Positions 5,488 through 5,771 of a DNA stretch of 5,771 nucleotides are shown piece after piece. Origin of the DNA: Chlorobiota bacterium (GTDB lineage: Bacteria; Bacteroidota; Ignavibacteria; SZUA-365; JAADGX01); contig JAADGX010000276.1 in assembly GCA_013152135.1 (NCBI GenBank), positions 1 through 5,771 of the forward strand, read 5' to 3'. How positions within the stretch are numbered: position 1 is the stretch's first letter; each line of letters begins with the position of its first letter. The notes below the pieces were generated by a model that did no database searches, was not told the origin of the DNA, and saw nothing but the letters and a program-made list of their open reading frames with translations. The position numbers were made by a program, and so were the translations under genes.

Positions 5488-5771
5488 TAATGGGGCGAAG
5501 TTAACGTTCGAACCAAATCCCTTTTCGCCCGATGGAGACGGTCATGAGGACGTCACCGTCGTTCGGTGGCATCTCCCTGCCGCCGTCTCCCAGGTACGTA
5601 TCCGGCTTTATGACAGTAGGGGGTTGCTTCTCAAGACGCTGGCGAACAACGTGCCCTCCGGCAGTACTGGCGACCTTATATTCAACGGCTATGACGAGAA
5701 TAACCGCAGGCTGGATGTGGGGATGTACATCGTTGTCCTCGAGGGTATGGACATTCAGTCCAACGTTGTTT
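5414..5771 (+). pseudogene. Displaced C-terminal part of the LTD protein: LTD2 end plus FlgD-like Ig domain (+1 frame, runs off the right edge)
   Basis: The frame one base ahead of the LTD gene is open from here to the window end (119 codons). It first completes LTD2 with CVASEGATPCRVNS, matching the end of LTD1 (SVDSEGSTPGRLNS). It then gives FEPNPFSPDGDGHEDV, RIRLYDSRGLLLKTL, NGYDENNRR and VGMYIVVLEG. This is the pattern of FlgD-type Ig C-terminal domains (PNPFSPDGDG ... LYDxxGxxVxTL ... GxDxxGxxVxxGxY), common at the C-termini of exported FCB-group proteins, where related domains can serve as sorting or surface-attachment modules. It has no start codon followed by a signal peptide, so it is not an independent gene. 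Dropping a single base within 5407-5419 restores one protein of about 570 residues. Whether the break is a real mutation, an assembly error or recoding cannot be told from the window. Confidence 0.75.

Noticed and set aside
5465..5771. Independent gene starting at ATG 5465 for the FlgD-like Ig domain
   Set aside because: There is no signal peptide or RBS, and the sequence upstream in the same frame already matches the end of LTD2, so it is a frame-displaced continuation rather than a new gene.

Overview
The window looks like bacterial chromosome from a Gram-negative, probably a member of the FCB group (Bacteroidota/Ignavibacteria/Fibrobacterota-like lineages). This rests on the kinds of protein present: two lipoproteins with N-terminal lipobox cysteines, a lamin-tail-domain (LTD) protein with a FlgD-type Ig C-terminus, and a small secreted FN3-like protein. 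Four of the five start codons also lack a Shine-Dalgarno sequence. I cannot place it more precisely. No rRNA, tRNA, CRISPR array, insertion sequence or phage gene is visible.

Layout, left to right. 1-417 (minus): 5' portion of a lipoprotein gene with a GTG start; its mature part resembles a DNRLRE-type stalk or adhesin module, and it runs off the left edge. 418-541: intergenic, with the glgA intrinsic terminator and a perfect palindrome of CRP-site form (GTGA-N6-TCAC). 542-2026 (minus): complete glgA, bacterial glycogen synthase. 2027-2163: intergenic, with a weak candidate glgA promoter. 2164-3450 (minus): a SpoIID/LytB-family lipoprotein, a probable peptidoglycan lytic transglycosylase. 3451-3520: a strong minus-strand terminator whose right arm repeats the sequence around the upstream stop codon. 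3521-3922 (minus): a small exported FN3-like protein. 3923-4068: a divergent promoter region, with a TTGACA promoter on the minus strand and an extended -10 on the plus strand. 4069 to the right edge (plus): a large exported protein with the order LTD, CARDB-like Ig, LTD, FlgD-like Ig. Its frame is broken near 5410-5419, and the C-terminal domain continues in the +1 frame through the window end.

The minus-strand genes are probably three or four separate transcription units, since strong terminators follow the FN3-like gene and glgA. Apart from glgA (cytoplasmic glycogen synthesis), every product appears to be exported, and I see no functional pathway joining them. I found no convincing new multi-gene system. 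The points most worth a second look are the frameshifted LTD/FlgD-Ig gene, the terminator with a duplicated arm between the FN3-like and spoIID-like genes, and the CRP-like palindrome upstream of the lipoprotein gene. No gene-free stretch reaches 300 bases.
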